Source: Actinoplanes subtropicus (GTDB lineage: Bacteria; Actinomycetota; Actinomycetes; Mycobacteriales; Micromonosporaceae). From it: 64,000 nt of DNA. Location of the stretch: assembly GCF_000721705.1 (NCBI RefSeq), contig NZ_JOJL01000020.1, positions 310,001-374,000 of the forward strand. Direction: 5' to 3'. How positions within the stretch are numbered: position 1 is the stretch's first letter; every line of letters starts with the position of its first letter. The notes under the pieces were generated by a model. That model did not search any database, had not been told where the DNA came from, and was given only the letters and a program-made list of their open reading frames with translations. The position numbers and the translations under genes are program-made. Positions 35,482 to 43,565 of the stretch are shown here, one piece after another.

Positions 35482-36165
35482 GTGTGGGTGCGTCTTGCGG
35501 CGCCGCTGATGTCGGTGATGCTGGTGGCCGCGTGCGCCGGGCCGGTCACGGCCGCCGGTGGGAACGTCCTGTCCGGCTCCCAACCGGGCGCTGGTACCCG
35601 GGCCAAGGGGGCGGGAATCGTGGTCGCGGACCGTCACGGCTGGACCTCGGCCGGTCTCGGCGGCTCGGTGCCCGCCGCCGGATCGTGTCATCTGCGCAAG
35701 GCGGCCGACGGCGAGCCGCTACCCGACCCGGAGTGTACGCCGGGCGCCGTCGACCGGGCGGTCACCGACGCCGACGTGAGCTCGACGGTGTGTCGCAAGG
35801 GCGGATACACCGCGTCGGTGCGGCCGCCGGAAGCGTTGACCGAGTCGGTGAAGAAGAAGCTGCTGGCCGCGTACGGTATCCCGGCGAGCCGGATCCGTGA
35901 CTACGAGCTCGACCACCTCGTCGAGCTCGCCGCCGGCGGCGCCAGCGACGTCCGTAATCTGTGGCCCGAGCCCAATACCTTCCAGCAGTTCCGGCCCAGC
36001 GAGTTCGTCCACAACGACAAGGACGCCGTCGAGGCGTACACCTTCCACGCGATCTGCGCCGGCACGGTGAGCGTGTCCGCGGTGCAGAAGGCGATGGCCA
36101 CCGACTGGACGACCGCGGTGAAGGTGCTCGGCCTGCCGCCCGTCCCTGCCGACTACAAAGGCTGA
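35482..36165 (+). CDS. Secreted lipoprotein with an HNH-like motif
   Basis: A 227-residue protein starting at GTG 35482 (GGAG five bases upstream). The N-terminus is a lipoprotein signal (MSVMLVAACAGP; lipobox LVAAC). The C-terminal half contains YELDHLVELAAGGASDVRNL followed by WPEPN. This D-H...N pattern is that of extracellular HNH-type or GmrSD-C-like endonuclease domains in actinobacteria. Four further cysteines (SCHLR, PECTPG, STVCRKG, AICAG) may form disulfides. It lies close to the 3' end of tRNA-Val. Nuclease activity is inferred only from the motif. Confidence 0.75.
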   Translation: MWVRLAAPLMSVMLVAACAGPVTAAGGNVLSGSQPGAGTRAKGAGIVVADRHGWTSAGLGGSVPAAGSCHLRKAADGEPLPDPECTPGAVDRAVTDADVSSTVCRKGGYTASVRPPEALTESVKKKLLAAYGIPASRIRDYELDHLVELAAGGASDVRNLWPEPNTFQQFRPSEFVHNDKDAVEAYTFHAICAGTVSVSAVQKAMATDWTTAVKVLGLPPVPADYKG

Positions 36166-36259
36166 ACCCCGCTCACCCGACAGCCAGGGTGAACAGCTGT
36201 TACGAGGCCGAGGTCGGCGACCGGCATGGTGGCTCCACGCCCACCCGAAAAGGATCCTG

Positions 36260-36291
36260 TGCTCCCATTTTGCTCCCAGCGTAAGGAGCAA
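36260..36291 (+). repeat. Short direct and inverted repeats beside tRNA-Val
   Basis: GCTCCCA occurs twice (36260-36266 and 36271-36277), and TTTGCTCC (36268-36275) is repeated inverted as GGAGCAAA (36284-36291). They lie 60-95 bp past the tRNA 3' end, on the side facing the accessory half. Such repeats are found near integration sites, but no integrase gene is visible here, so the meaning is open. Confidence 0.35.
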
Positions 36292-36330
36292 ACAACAGAA
36301 AACCCGTTACCGGAACCTCGGCAACGGGCT
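36288..36330 (-). terminator. Intrinsic terminator of tRNA-Val
   Basis: On the minus strand, AGCCCGTTGCCG and CGGTAACGGG pair with one mismatch around a short loop, followed by TTTTCTGTTGTTT. It lies about 25 bp past the tRNA 3' end in the direction of transcription. Confidence 0.7.
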
Positions 36331-36353
36331 ATCTGAGCAGTACTAACACAAGG

Positions 36354-36425
36354 TGGGCGATACTGGGATCGAACCAGTGACCTCTCCGGTGTGAACGGAG
36401 CGCTCTCCCGCTGAGCTAATCGCCC
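36354..36425 (-). tRNA. tRNA-Val (anticodon CAC)
   Basis: The minus strand folds as a complete cloverleaf. The acceptor is GGGCGAT/ATCGCCC with discriminator A. The D arm is GCTC/GAGC. The anticodon arm is CTCCG-TTCACAC-CGGAG, giving anticodon CAC. The T arm is ACTGG-TTCGATC-CCAGT. The gene is 72 nt and CCA is not encoded (ACCT follows). It reads valine codon GUG. It marks the border between a remnant-rich region on its 3' side and a well-ordered region on its 5' side. Confidence 0.98.
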
Positions 36426-36477
36426 TTGATGCGAAACAGACTGTACTAGACCCGACCACCCCGTAGCCAACCAGGGG

Positions 36478-36870
36478 TCAACTCAACCACTCCCGTGCCT
36501 TGTCGATCAGGTCCACCCCGAAGCTGACCCGCACCGAGGCCCACACCACCCCCGCCACGAACCCCAGCCCGACCACACCCAGCACTCCCCGAATCGGGAC
36601 GCCCCGGCGGCCGATCCAGGTGGTCCAGGCCTTCACGTTGCGCCTGGTGAACTGGAGCAGGCTCTTCGCCCAGGCGAATTCCAGGGCCCAGATCGCCAGT
36701 CCCAGGATGACGATCGCCCACCCGGGGCCGGGGAACGGGATCAGGATGATGCCGAGGGCGATGACCAGGGAGCCGAGGGCGCCAATTCCGATCTTGAGGG
36801 CCAGTCGGCCGGTCGGGGTGGCCCTGAGCTTGTCTAAAAAACCTGGATCTTCGTCCGCTTTCGCACCCAT
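36478..36870 (-). CDS. PGPGW-domain membrane protein (TIGR02611 type)
   Basis: A 130-residue protein with two hydrophobic segments around the signature IPFPGPGWAIVILGLAIWAL (about residues 43-62), the PGPGW motif of a small conserved actinobacterial membrane family. A third hydrophobic stretch (GVLGVVGLGFVAGVVWASV) lies near the C-terminus, followed by an amphipathic tail. The start is the ATG at 36870. The function of the family is unknown. It lies between tRNA-Val and the divergently transcribed ssgB. Confidence 0.88.
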   Translation of the reverse strand: MGAKADEDPGFLDKLRATPTGRLALKIGIGALGSLVIALGIILIPFPGPGWAIVILGLAIWALEFAWAKSLLQFTRRNVKAWTTWIGRRGVPIRGVLGVVGLGFVAGVVWASVRVSFGVDLIDKAREWLS

Positions 36871-37146
36871 TTCATCCCCCAGTGTCCCGGAGCCCCGTCA
36901 CTACCCGGGAGGAATGGACGTTACCGGAGTAAGTCAACTGCTGGACCACCCGACGCCGGGCGGAACCGAGTACTTGGGTAGAACAGGACAAGATATCGCT
37001 TTTCGTCTTGGACCAAAGGGTTTTCGGAACCGTCTTCCCACTACTGGGTGAGATCAGCGTATGGCGGAGCGTAACGACAGGGATCACCTGAGTATGGGAA
37101 ACGCGGGGTTCACCAGCCTCGCAGCGGTGCCGGGGGGAGTTCGTCC

Positions 37147-37578
37147 ATGAGTACCATTCGTCCAACGACCGTCGAGGTCGAGACCTCGCTGCGGCTCGTA
37201 GCGCCTGACGCCACGGCTCTGCCCGTGCGCGCCAGTCTCCGTTACGACCCAGCGGACCCGTATGCGGTCCATGTGTTGTTCCACGCGGAATCAGCCGGTG
37301 GGGAAGCCGTGAGCTGGTCCTTCGCGCGTGAACTGCTCGTGACTGGGCTCGATGAGCCCGCGGGTATCGGCGACGTCCGGGTGTGGCCGTGGGCCACGCC
37401 CCGGGGGGATTTCGTCGCCTTGGCGCTGTCGTCTCCGGACGGCAACGCGCTGTTCGAAGTGCCCCGCAGTGTCCTCGTCCGGTTCCTCCGGCGCACCTAT
37501 GTCGTGGTGCCGCGCGGCCGGGAATCGGAGCACCTCGACGTGGACGCTGCAGTCAACCGGCTGCTGGCCGGGAGATAA
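37147..37578 (+). CDS. ssgB: SsgA-like sporulation and cell-division regulator, probably SsgB
   Basis: A 143-residue protein with the SALP-family core: TSLRLVAPDATALPVRASLR, YDPADPYAVHVLFHAE, WSFARELLVTGLDEPAG, IGDVRVWPW and ALSSPDGNALFEVPR. Length and motif order match SsgB, the archetypal member, which brings FtsZ to sporulation septa. The ATG at 37147 follows GGGGGGAG. A strong terminator ends the unit. The gene implies a morphologically complex, sporulating actinomycete. Paralogues within the family are similar, so the exact symbol is likely but not certain. Confidence 0.9.
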   Translation: MSTIRPTTVEVETSLRLVAPDATALPVRASLRYDPADPYAVHVLFHAESAGGEAVSWSFARELLVTGLDEPAGIGDVRVWPWATPRGDFVALALSSPDGNALFEVPRSVLVRFLRRTYVVVPRGRESEHLDVDAAVNRLLAGR

Positions 37579-37598
37579 CGGAGATAAGCAGCAGCAAG

Positions 37599-37650
37599 AA
37601 AGGACGACCCGCGCGGACACTGCCGGTCCGCGCGGGTCGTCCTTTTTGCG
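37599..37650 (+). terminator. Strong intrinsic terminator after ssgB
   Basis: A perfect 20-bp stem, AAAGGACGACCCGCGCGGAC (37599-37618), pairs with its reverse complement at 37626-37645 around a 7-base loop, followed by a short T-run into TTGCG. It lies about 20 bp past the ssgB stop. Confidence 0.9.
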
Positions 37651-37773
37651 AGGGAAACAAGCTGCCCAACAAATGGGCAATAAACGGACATCTGGCTCGT
37701 TTTTGCGACACATTCCCGTCAACCCGCGTTTTGCCAGGTGCGCCGCTGGTCATCGACGGTTACCGTCGGCCCG

Positions 37774-38634
37774 ATGACCTCTACCGGCACGCATCTCGCA
37801 AGCCCTCTCACCCCGCCGGGGTGGGCGGGCGTGGCGACCTGCGCGCTCGGCGACGTGGAGCCGGCCGGGCGGCCCTGGCGGCCATCCTTCCACGCTCTGC
37901 TGCTGGCCACCGGCGGCCACGGCACCGTCGAGGTCGATTTCACCGCGCAGACCTGCCGCCCGGGCACCCTCCTCTGGATCCGGCCCGGCCAGGCGCTGCG
38001 GATCGGCTCGAACGGCCTGGCCGCCTCCGTGGTCACCTTCGACGGCCGGATCGCCGACGCCACCCGTCACCTGGCCGAGAACGCCCCGGCCACCTGGCAG
38101 CTGGAGGGTGAGGACGAGGACGCGGTGATCAGCGAGTTCGCCCAGCTGTCGGTGGACTGTGAGCGGCACCGGGCCGGCCCGGTCGCCGCCGACCTGCTGC
38201 GTCACCAACTGGCCGTGCTGCTGCTACGGATCGCGCTGCTCACTCCGGACGAGGCGCCGCTCGGCGCGGAGGCTCGCACGTTCGCCCGGTTCCGCCGCCG
38301 GCTCGAGGCGGGCCACGGCCAGAGCCGGCGGGTCGAGGACTACGCCGAGGAGATGGGCTGTTCGGTACGTACGCTGACCCGGGCCAGCCTGGCGGTCACC
38401 GGCCGGACAGCCAAGCAGGTGGTCGACGACCGGGTCGCCCTGGAGGCGCGCCGGCTGCTCGCCTGCACCCCGATGTCGGTCGCCGAGGTCGGCCGGCACC
38501 TGGGCTTCCCCGAGCCGACGAACTTCGGCCGCTTCTTCCATCGCGAGGTGGGGATGAGCCCCGGCCAGTTCCGCGCCGAGATCTCGCTGAACGGCCGCCG
38601 CGGCGTACCGCAACAGCGACCGCCCGCCGACTGA
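37774..38634 (+). CDS. AraC-family transcriptional regulator
   Basis: A 286-residue protein. The N-terminal half is a cupin-like ligand domain (FHALLLATGGHGTVEVDFTA, LWIRPGQALRIG). The C-terminal 100 residues form the two AraC helix-turn-helices: VEDYAEEMGCSVRTLTRASL and MSVAEVGRHLGFPEPTNFGR, followed by FFHREVGMSPGQFR. The start is the ATG at 37774 (MTSTGTHLASP). It is monocistronic, with an AT-richer leader before it and an Rrf2 gene 65 bp after it. The ligand and targets are unknown. Confidence 0.9.
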   Translation: MTSTGTHLASPLTPPGWAGVATCALGDVEPAGRPWRPSFHALLLATGGHGTVEVDFTAQTCRPGTLLWIRPGQALRIGSNGLAASVVTFDGRIADATRHLAENAPATWQLEGEDEDAVISEFAQLSVDCERHRAGPVAADLLRHQLAVLLLRIALLTPDEAPLGAEARTFARFRRRLEAGHGQSRRVEDYAEEMGCSVRTLTRASLAVTGRTAKQVVDDRVALEARRLLACTPMSVAEVGRHLGFPEPTNFGRFFHREVGMSPGQFRAEISLNGRRGVPQQRPPAD

Positions 38635-38699
38635 GCGTAATTCCCACAACGCCGTGGGGTATGTGCGGCGGCGCCGGGCGGAGGGGGCATGATAGGTGG

Positions 38700-39155
38700 G
38701 TGCAGATCTCCGCGCGCGGCGACTACGCGGTCCGGGCCGCCCTCAGCTTGGCGCAGGCCTACCCGGCATTGATGTCCGCCCAGGCCATTGCCCAAGATCA
38801 GAACATGCCTCGCAAGTTCCTCGAGGCCGTGCTCGCCGACCTGCGCCGCGCCGGTGTGGTCCGGGCGCAGCGCGGCGCCGAGGGCGGCTACACGCTGTCA
38901 TCGTCCCCACGGGACGTGACCATCGGCCAGATCCTGCGTGCGGTCGACGGCCCGCTGGCCGGCGTGCGCGGCCTCCGTCCGGAGGAGACACAGTACGAGG
39001 GCGCCGCCGAGAACCTGCCGAATCTCTGGGTCGCGGTGCGCGCCGCGGTCCGCGAGGTGGTCGACGAGGTGAGCCTGGCCGAGCTGATCAGCGGCCGGAT
39101 GCCCGCGCACGTCCGCAAGCTGACCACCCGCCCCGACGCGTGGCAGCCCCGCTGA
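38700..39155 (+). CDS. Rrf2-family regulator lacking cluster cysteines
   Basis: A 151-residue winged-helix protein from GTG 38700 (VQISARGDYAVRAALSLAQA, the typical Rrf2 start). The recognition region MPRKFLEAVLADLRRAGVVR and wing GGYTLSSSPRDVTIGQILRA are conserved. It contains no cysteine, so it cannot carry the [Fe-S] cluster of IscR or NsrR. In this it resembles CymR-type members, which respond through other partners. It could regulate itself or an unlinked target. The gene follows an AraC regulator on the same strand. Confidence 0.88.
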   Translation: MQISARGDYAVRAALSLAQAYPALMSAQAIAQDQNMPRKFLEAVLADLRRAGVVRAQRGAEGGYTLSSSPRDVTIGQILRAVDGPLAGVRGLRPEETQYEGAAENLPNLWVAVRAAVREVVDEVSLAELISGRMPAHVRKLTTRPDAWQPR

Positions 39156-39192
39156 CGTTTGTGGATTCGAGCGACCGGGAACCGAAGTGCCC

Positions 39193-39366
39193 ATGGGCAT
39201 CCTGTTCCGTAGTCGCAAGAAATTCGGCCCGCTGATCCTGAACTTCACGAAGAACGGCCTCTCCTCGTGGAGCATCAAGATCGGCCGCTGGTCGTGGAAT
39301 TCACGTACCCGCGCTCACCGCGTCGATCTCCCCGGCCCACTGTCCTGGAAGCAGGACAAGAGCTAA
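39193..39366 (+). CDS. Tiny DUF4236-like protein (57 aa)
   Basis: A short frame from the ATG at 39193 reads MGILFRSRKKFGPLILNFTK, then SWSIKIGRWSWNSRTRAHRV and ends LPGPLSWKQDKS. This resembles DUF4236 proteins (RxRKxxGPxxxNxxKxGxxS), here with the basic WNSRTRAHRVDLPGPLSW tail seen in actinobacteria. The function is unknown. Its stop overlaps by 4 bp the stop of the convergent gene at 39363. Confidence 0.75.
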   Translation: MGILFRSRKKFGPLILNFTKNGLSSWSIKIGRWSWNSRTRAHRVDLPGPLSWKQDKS

Positions 39367-40268
39367 GGCAGCGAGATCACCACGTCCCCGCCGAGCCGCC
39401 CGTGCGGCGGCCGGCGGGTGACCGCGCCCGAGTCGGCGAGCGTGTGCAGCACCCGGGTCGCGTCGGCGGCGCGATAGATCGTCTCGGTCAGCGCGAAGGT
39501 GCGCAGCTCGGTCACCGTCGCCGAGCCGACCCGCCCGAGGTGGGCCAGGATCTCCCGGCGCAGCGGGCCCGGATGCGGCGAGAGCGAGATGTCGATCAGA
39601 TGCCGGTCGGGGTCGGCCGGATCCCGATACCGTACGCCGGCGAACTCGTCCACCGCCCACAGCGCCTCCTTGAACCCCTCGAGGCTCTTGCCCGACGTGG
39701 TTCCGAAGGCCAGCAACTCCCCCGGCTCGTCCCCGGTCGCCAGCTCCACCGCGGTGAACAGCGGCCAGCCCGCCCGATAAGCCTCGGCCGAAACCCCGGG
39801 CGCGAGCGCCAGCAGCACCTCCGCCGGCTTCCCGGCCGTCAGGGCCGCCACGGTGGCCGGGCTGGGTGGCTCACTCGCGCTTGCCGCATCCAGAAATCCC
39901 AGCAGCGGTACGCGTTGAGCACTCGCCGCCTTGAGCGCCACCCCGAAACGCTCCTCGGTGCCGCCCGAGACCGCGTGCATGGACAGCAGGGCCAACTCCG
40001 GGATACCGGCGAGCCGGTCGGCCACCGGGGTCACGTCGTCGCCCACCAGCAGCATGGTCAGCTCCCGCCCGCGTACGAAATCGGTCTGTTCGGCCAGCAC
40101 CCGCGCGGCGGCCTCGGCCGACGCACCGGATTGCGCATCGGCGTAGCCGTGCGCGTAGATCACCCGGCGGGCCCGGTGCAGCGCGGCGGGGGCCCACGCC
40201 TCCAGGTGCCGGACCAGCAGTTCCCGCTTCACCGTGGCAATCAAGGCAGTGCCCTCCGACGACGACAT
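39363..40268 (-). CDS. TcmP-like (three-Cys-motif partner) hypothetical protein
   Basis: A 301-residue cytoplasmic protein. The N-terminus (VKRELLVRHLEAWAPAALHR, ARRVIYAHGYADAQSG) and middle (GKSLEGFKEALWAVDEFAGV) follow the pattern of TcmP proteins (KHxILxxYLxAW...xYIDGFAG; MKxAMWxVD). The G-F-A-G-P element is changed to GYADAQ, so any SAM-like nucleotide pocket may be degenerate. A winged-helix-like tail (VGSATVTELRTFALTETIYR) ends the protein. Three-Cys-motif partner genes normally lie next to a phage-type or defence-associated gene, but none is adjacent. Start ATG at 40268. Confidence 0.55.
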   Translation of the reverse strand: MSSSEGTALIATVKRELLVRHLEAWAPAALHRARRVIYAHGYADAQSGASAEAAARVLAEQTDFVRGRELTMLLVGDDVTPVADRLAGIPELALLSMHAVSGGTEERFGVALKAASAQRVPLLGFLDAASASEPPSPATVAALTAGKPAEVLLALAPGVSAEAYRAGWPLFTAVELATGDEPGELLAFGTTSGKSLEGFKEALWAVDEFAGVRYRDPADPDRHLIDISLSPHPGPLRREILAHLGRVGSATVTELRTFALTETIYRAADATRVLHTLADSGAVTRRPPHGRLGGDVVISLP

Positions 40269-40341
40269 ACATGAGTTCTACATTGTTCTGGACGGTCCAT
40301 GGGCCCGTCAGGGTTGTACGTACGGTGTTCAACCGAGCACT

Positions 40342-41889
40342 ATGGGACACATGTCAGCGGTTGCCGTCGCCGAGCTCACCCAGCGCGCCCAGAGTCTGTC
40401 GTCCGCGGGCGATCTCGCGGGCGCCCGCCGGGTGCTCGCGGGCGTGCTCGATCAGGCCGACGCCACCGACCCGGGCACCGCCGATCCCGATCTCGCGCTC
40501 GCCGCCGCGCTGCACGCCCGCATCCTGATCGCGCTTGGCGACGCGCACGGCGCCCGGCTCTGGGCCGCCTTCGCGCACGAGGCCGAGGAGCGGCTGCACG
40601 GCCCCCGCGACGAGCGCACGGTGGCCGCCGCCGCCACGCACGCCGCGGTGCTGCACCGGGTGGGTCACTTCGGGCGCGCCGCGCAGGTGTACGAGCGACT
40701 GGTCACCGACCTCACCGCGATGGACGGCCCGGATTCGCCGCGGGTGCTGGCCGCCGAGGCCGATCTGGCCACCGCCGAGCACGCGGCCGGCCACTGCACC
40801 TCGGCCCGCGCCCGGCTGACCGGCGCCTGGGTCCGCCACCGGCACCGCCACGGCGACGCCGCCCCGGCCGGGATCAAGATGCTGGCCCGGCTCGGCGCGA
40901 TGGAGCGGGAGTGCGCCCGCGACGGCGAGTCGGCCGAGCACCTGGCGCTGGCCCAGGAGCTGTGCGCCCGCTACCTGCCCGCCGACCATCCGCTGGTCGG
41001 CCAGGTGGCGGCCCTCGCGGTGGCCCCGGCCACCGGCAAGCACGTCTGCGGCCGGGTCGAGCAGTCCGTCGGCCCGGGCTCGGTGCCCTTCCCGCGCCGC
41101 CCGACCGTCCCCGACCCGGAGGAAGGTGGCGATTTCCCGCCCGATGAGGCGCTGCGGCCGCCGCCGGACAACCGGCCCACCGACCCCAACGGCACGGTCT
41201 ACCAACAGCCGCTCTATCTGGCCGACGTGGCGCAAGCGCCCGGCGACCTCACCGGCCGGCACGCCCGCGCCGACACCCCACCACCGATGGCCGGGCAGCG
41301 CTTCCCCGATTTCGGCCCGGACGGCCGGCCGCAGCCGATCGGCACCGCGCACGCCACCACGCTGGCCACCCCGCCCAACTCCGAGCGCCTGCTGCCGGTG
41401 CGCACCGACCAGCCGCCGCCCCGCCGCCGTCAGCCGTTCCTGCTGGTCGCGGTGCTGATCGCGGGCATCGCCGTGGCGATCGCCGTGATCGCGCTGACCC
41501 TGCCGGACGCGAACGGCGCGACCGGCGCCCAGCCGACCGTCCCGCCCACCTCCGCGGCCGCTCCCCCGGCGGCCACCACGCCGTCCGCCCAGGTCACGGC
41601 CTCGCCGACCGCGACCGGAGCGCCCGGCGCCCCCACCGCCCTCAAGCTCAAGGACAACCGGGACAGCGTGGCCCTGAGCTGGGTCTACCCGAAGGGCGCC
41701 GAGGGGCCGGTGCTGGTCTCCGGCGGCCGCACCGGGCAGCAGCTGCGGGCGTTCCAGCAGCTCCCGGCTGGGACGACCGACTACATCGTGTACGGACTGA
41801 ACAACACGCAGAACTACTGCTTCACGGTGTCGGTGGCTTACTCGACCGATCGGATTCCCGCCTCGGCGCCGGTCTGCACCCACCGCTAG
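40342..41889 (+). CDS. TPR-membrane-FN3 protein
   Basis: A 515-residue protein with three parts. An N-terminal TPR-like helical region (about 1-230; ELTQRAQSLSSAGDLAGARR, HFGRAAQVYERLVTDLTAM) is followed by a Pro-rich linker, one membrane helix (FLLVAVLIAGIAVAIAVIAL, about 370-390), a Thr/Ala/Pro-rich extracellular spacer and a C-terminal fibronectin type III domain (DSVALSWVYPKGAEGPVLVS). The TPR part should be cytoplasmic and the FN3 part external. ATG 40342 and ATG 40351 are both possible starts. It is divergent from the TcmP-like gene and precedes a TPR-GGDEF gene. The function is unknown. Confidence 0.75.
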   Translation: MGHMSAVAVAELTQRAQSLSSAGDLAGARRVLAGVLDQADATDPGTADPDLALAAALHARILIALGDAHGARLWAAFAHEAEERLHGPRDERTVAAAATHAAVLHRVGHFGRAAQVYERLVTDLTAMDGPDSPRVLAAEADLATAEHAAGHCTSARARLTGAWVRHRHRHGDAAPAGIKMLARLGAMERECARDGESAEHLALAQELCARYLPADHPLVGQVAALAVAPATGKHVCGRVEQSVGPGSVPFPRRPTVPDPEEGGDFPPDEALRPPPDNRPTDPNGTVYQQPLYLADVAQAPGDLTGRHARADTPPPMAGQRFPDFGPDGRPQPIGTAHATTLATPPNSERLLPVRTDQPPPRRRQPFLLVAVLIAGIAVAIAVIALTLPDANGATGAQPTVPPTSAAAPPAATTPSAQVTASPTATGAPGAPTALKLKDNRDSVALSWVYPKGAEGPVLVSGGRTGQQLRAFQQLPAGTTDYIVYGLNNTQNYCFTVSVAYSTDRIPASAPVCTHR

Positions 41890-41988
41890 GGCCTGGGCCG
41901 CACCCGACTCGCAACCGCTCGAGACCTTTCCTGCTCCCTCGGCTCCCCAGACTGATTCGGCACACCCCCGGCAGGAAGCAGGCACGAG

Positions 41989-43563
41989 TTGACGACGAAG
42001 GCTGCCGAGCGAGACCACGCCCAAGTCGATGAGGCCGCGCTCGCGGCCACCCTGCTGGAGCTGGAGACCCGTGGGGTGAGCGCGTTCCGCACGGTTCGTG
42101 CCCCGGCCCTCGAGGTGCAGCGGGCGGCCCGGGAGATCGGCGACGAGGAACTCCTGCAGCGGGTCAACCTGCTGCTCGCCGACGTGATGATGCGCGAGGG
42201 GCGGGTCGGCGAGGGCGGCCGGGCGGCCCACCAGACGCTGGCCTGGAGCCGGGAGCACGACAGCCCGTACGTGCTGGCCCGCGCGCACCGCGAGCTCTCG
42301 ATCTTCTACCGGCTGGTCGGCGACATCTCCGACTCGCTCACCCACGGCGTGCAGGCCCTGGCCCACCTGCCCGAGGACGTGCCCCCGAAGATCCGGGCCC
42401 GGCACCTGATGACGCTGGCCGTGGCGCTGGACGACGGCGGCTCCCCGGCCGACGGCGACCGCCGCTACCGGGAGGCGCTACGGATCGCCGAGGAGCTCGA
42501 CGACCAGGACTTCGTGCTGCTCGTCCTCAACAACATGGCCTACTCCGCGTACGAGAACGGCGACGAGGCCGCCGCCCGCGCGCTGACCGACCGGATGCGG
42601 GGCGTCTCGGCGGCCACCGGTCGCCGGCTCGACGCGAACGAACTGGACACCGTGGCGCGGGTCGAGATGATGGGCGGCCGGTACGACTCGGTCGAGGTCG
42701 CGCTGGCCGGGGTGCTCGACGGCCGGGTGCTGGCCAACGAGGGCGACGCCGCCGCCGAGTGCCTGCTCACGCTGGCCGAGGCCCGCCGGCTGGCCGGCCG
42801 GCACGCGGCCGCGCAGGAGGCACTCGACCGGGCGATCCGGCAGTGCGACGCCAACGGGCTGGCCCGGCTGCGCGCCCGCGCCCGGCAGGAACAGGCCGCG
42901 CTGCACGCCGCCGCCGGCGACTACCGGGCGGCGTACGAGGAACATCTGCTCTTCCACAACGACTCGTCGGCGCTGCACTCGGCGCAGCGCGAGTCCCGGG
43001 CCCGCGCCATGCAGGCGGTCTTCGAGGCCAACGAGGCCCGCCGGGCCAGCGAGCACTTCCGCGAGATGGCCCACCGGGACGCGCTGACCGGCCTGTACAA
43101 CCGGCGCTACGTCAACGAGCGGCTACCCGTCCTGCTGGGCGAGGCGGCCGTCGACCGCACCCCGATCTCGGTGGCGATCGCCGACCTCGACCACTTCAAG
43201 CGGATCAACGACACGCTCTCGCACGCCACCGGCGACACCGTGCTGCAGCGCGTCGGCGCGCTGCTGCAGGAGGCCGCCTCCGGCCCGGTCATCGCGGCCC
43301 GGATGGGCGGCGAGGAGTTCCTGCTGATCTTCCCGGGGATGGACGGCGCCGAGGCCGCCCGCCGCTGCGAACTGCTGCGGCTGCGGATCCGCACGCACGG
43401 CTGGCAGCCGGTGACCGGGGCGCTGCCGGTGACCACCAGCATCGGCGTGACCACCGCGCCGGACGGCCGGGCCACCGTCTCCGCGCTGCTCTCCCAGGCC
43501 GACCGCAACCTGTACGCCGCTAAGCGCGCCGGCCGCGACCGGGTGGTGACCGATCTGGCCTAG
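41989..43563 (+). CDS. TPR-GGDEF diguanylate cyclase
   Basis: A 524-residue soluble protein. The N-terminal 340 residues are TPR-like helices (SDSLTHGVQALAHLPED, SPADGDRRYREALRIAEELD, GRHAAAQEALDRAIRQCD). The GGDEF domain (about 355-520) opens with HRDALTGLYNRRYVNERLPV and carries GGEEF (RMGGEEFLLIFPG), an active variant. No RxxD inhibition site precedes the motif (SGPV instead). The start is probably TTG 41989. It should make cyclic di-GMP under control of the TPR sensor. Its stop is 2 bp from the convergent SpoIIE phosphatase gene. Confidence 0.92.
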   Translation: MTTKAAERDHAQVDEAALAATLLELETRGVSAFRTVRAPALEVQRAAREIGDEELLQRVNLLLADVMMREGRVGEGGRAAHQTLAWSREHDSPYVLARAHRELSIFYRLVGDISDSLTHGVQALAHLPEDVPPKIRARHLMTLAVALDDGGSPADGDRRYREALRIAEELDDQDFVLLVLNNMAYSAYENGDEAAARALTDRMRGVSAATGRRLDANELDTVARVEMMGGRYDSVEVALAGVLDGRVLANEGDAAAECLLTLAEARRLAGRHAAAQEALDRAIRQCDANGLARLRARARQEQAALHAAAGDYRAAYEEHLLFHNDSSALHSAQRESRARAMQAVFEANEARRASEHFREMAHRDALTGLYNRRYVNERLPVLLGEAAVDRTPISVAIADLDHFKRINDTLSHATGDTVLQRVGALLQEAASGPVIAARMGGEEFLLIFPGMDGAEAARRCELLRLRIRTHGWQPVTGALPVTTSIGVTTAPDGRATVSALLSQADRNLYAAKRAGRDRVVTDLA

Positions 43564-43565
43564 GC

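Noticed and set aside
36153..36470. Minus-strand frame with a LAQRESAPFTPERSLVRSQYRPP-like peptide
   Set aside because: It is the conceptual translation of the tRNA-Val gene, a well-known false protein.
37000..37060. Possible stress-sigma promoter (GTTT...GGGTGA) before ssgB
   Set aside because: The spacing between the elements is too long for a known promoter class.
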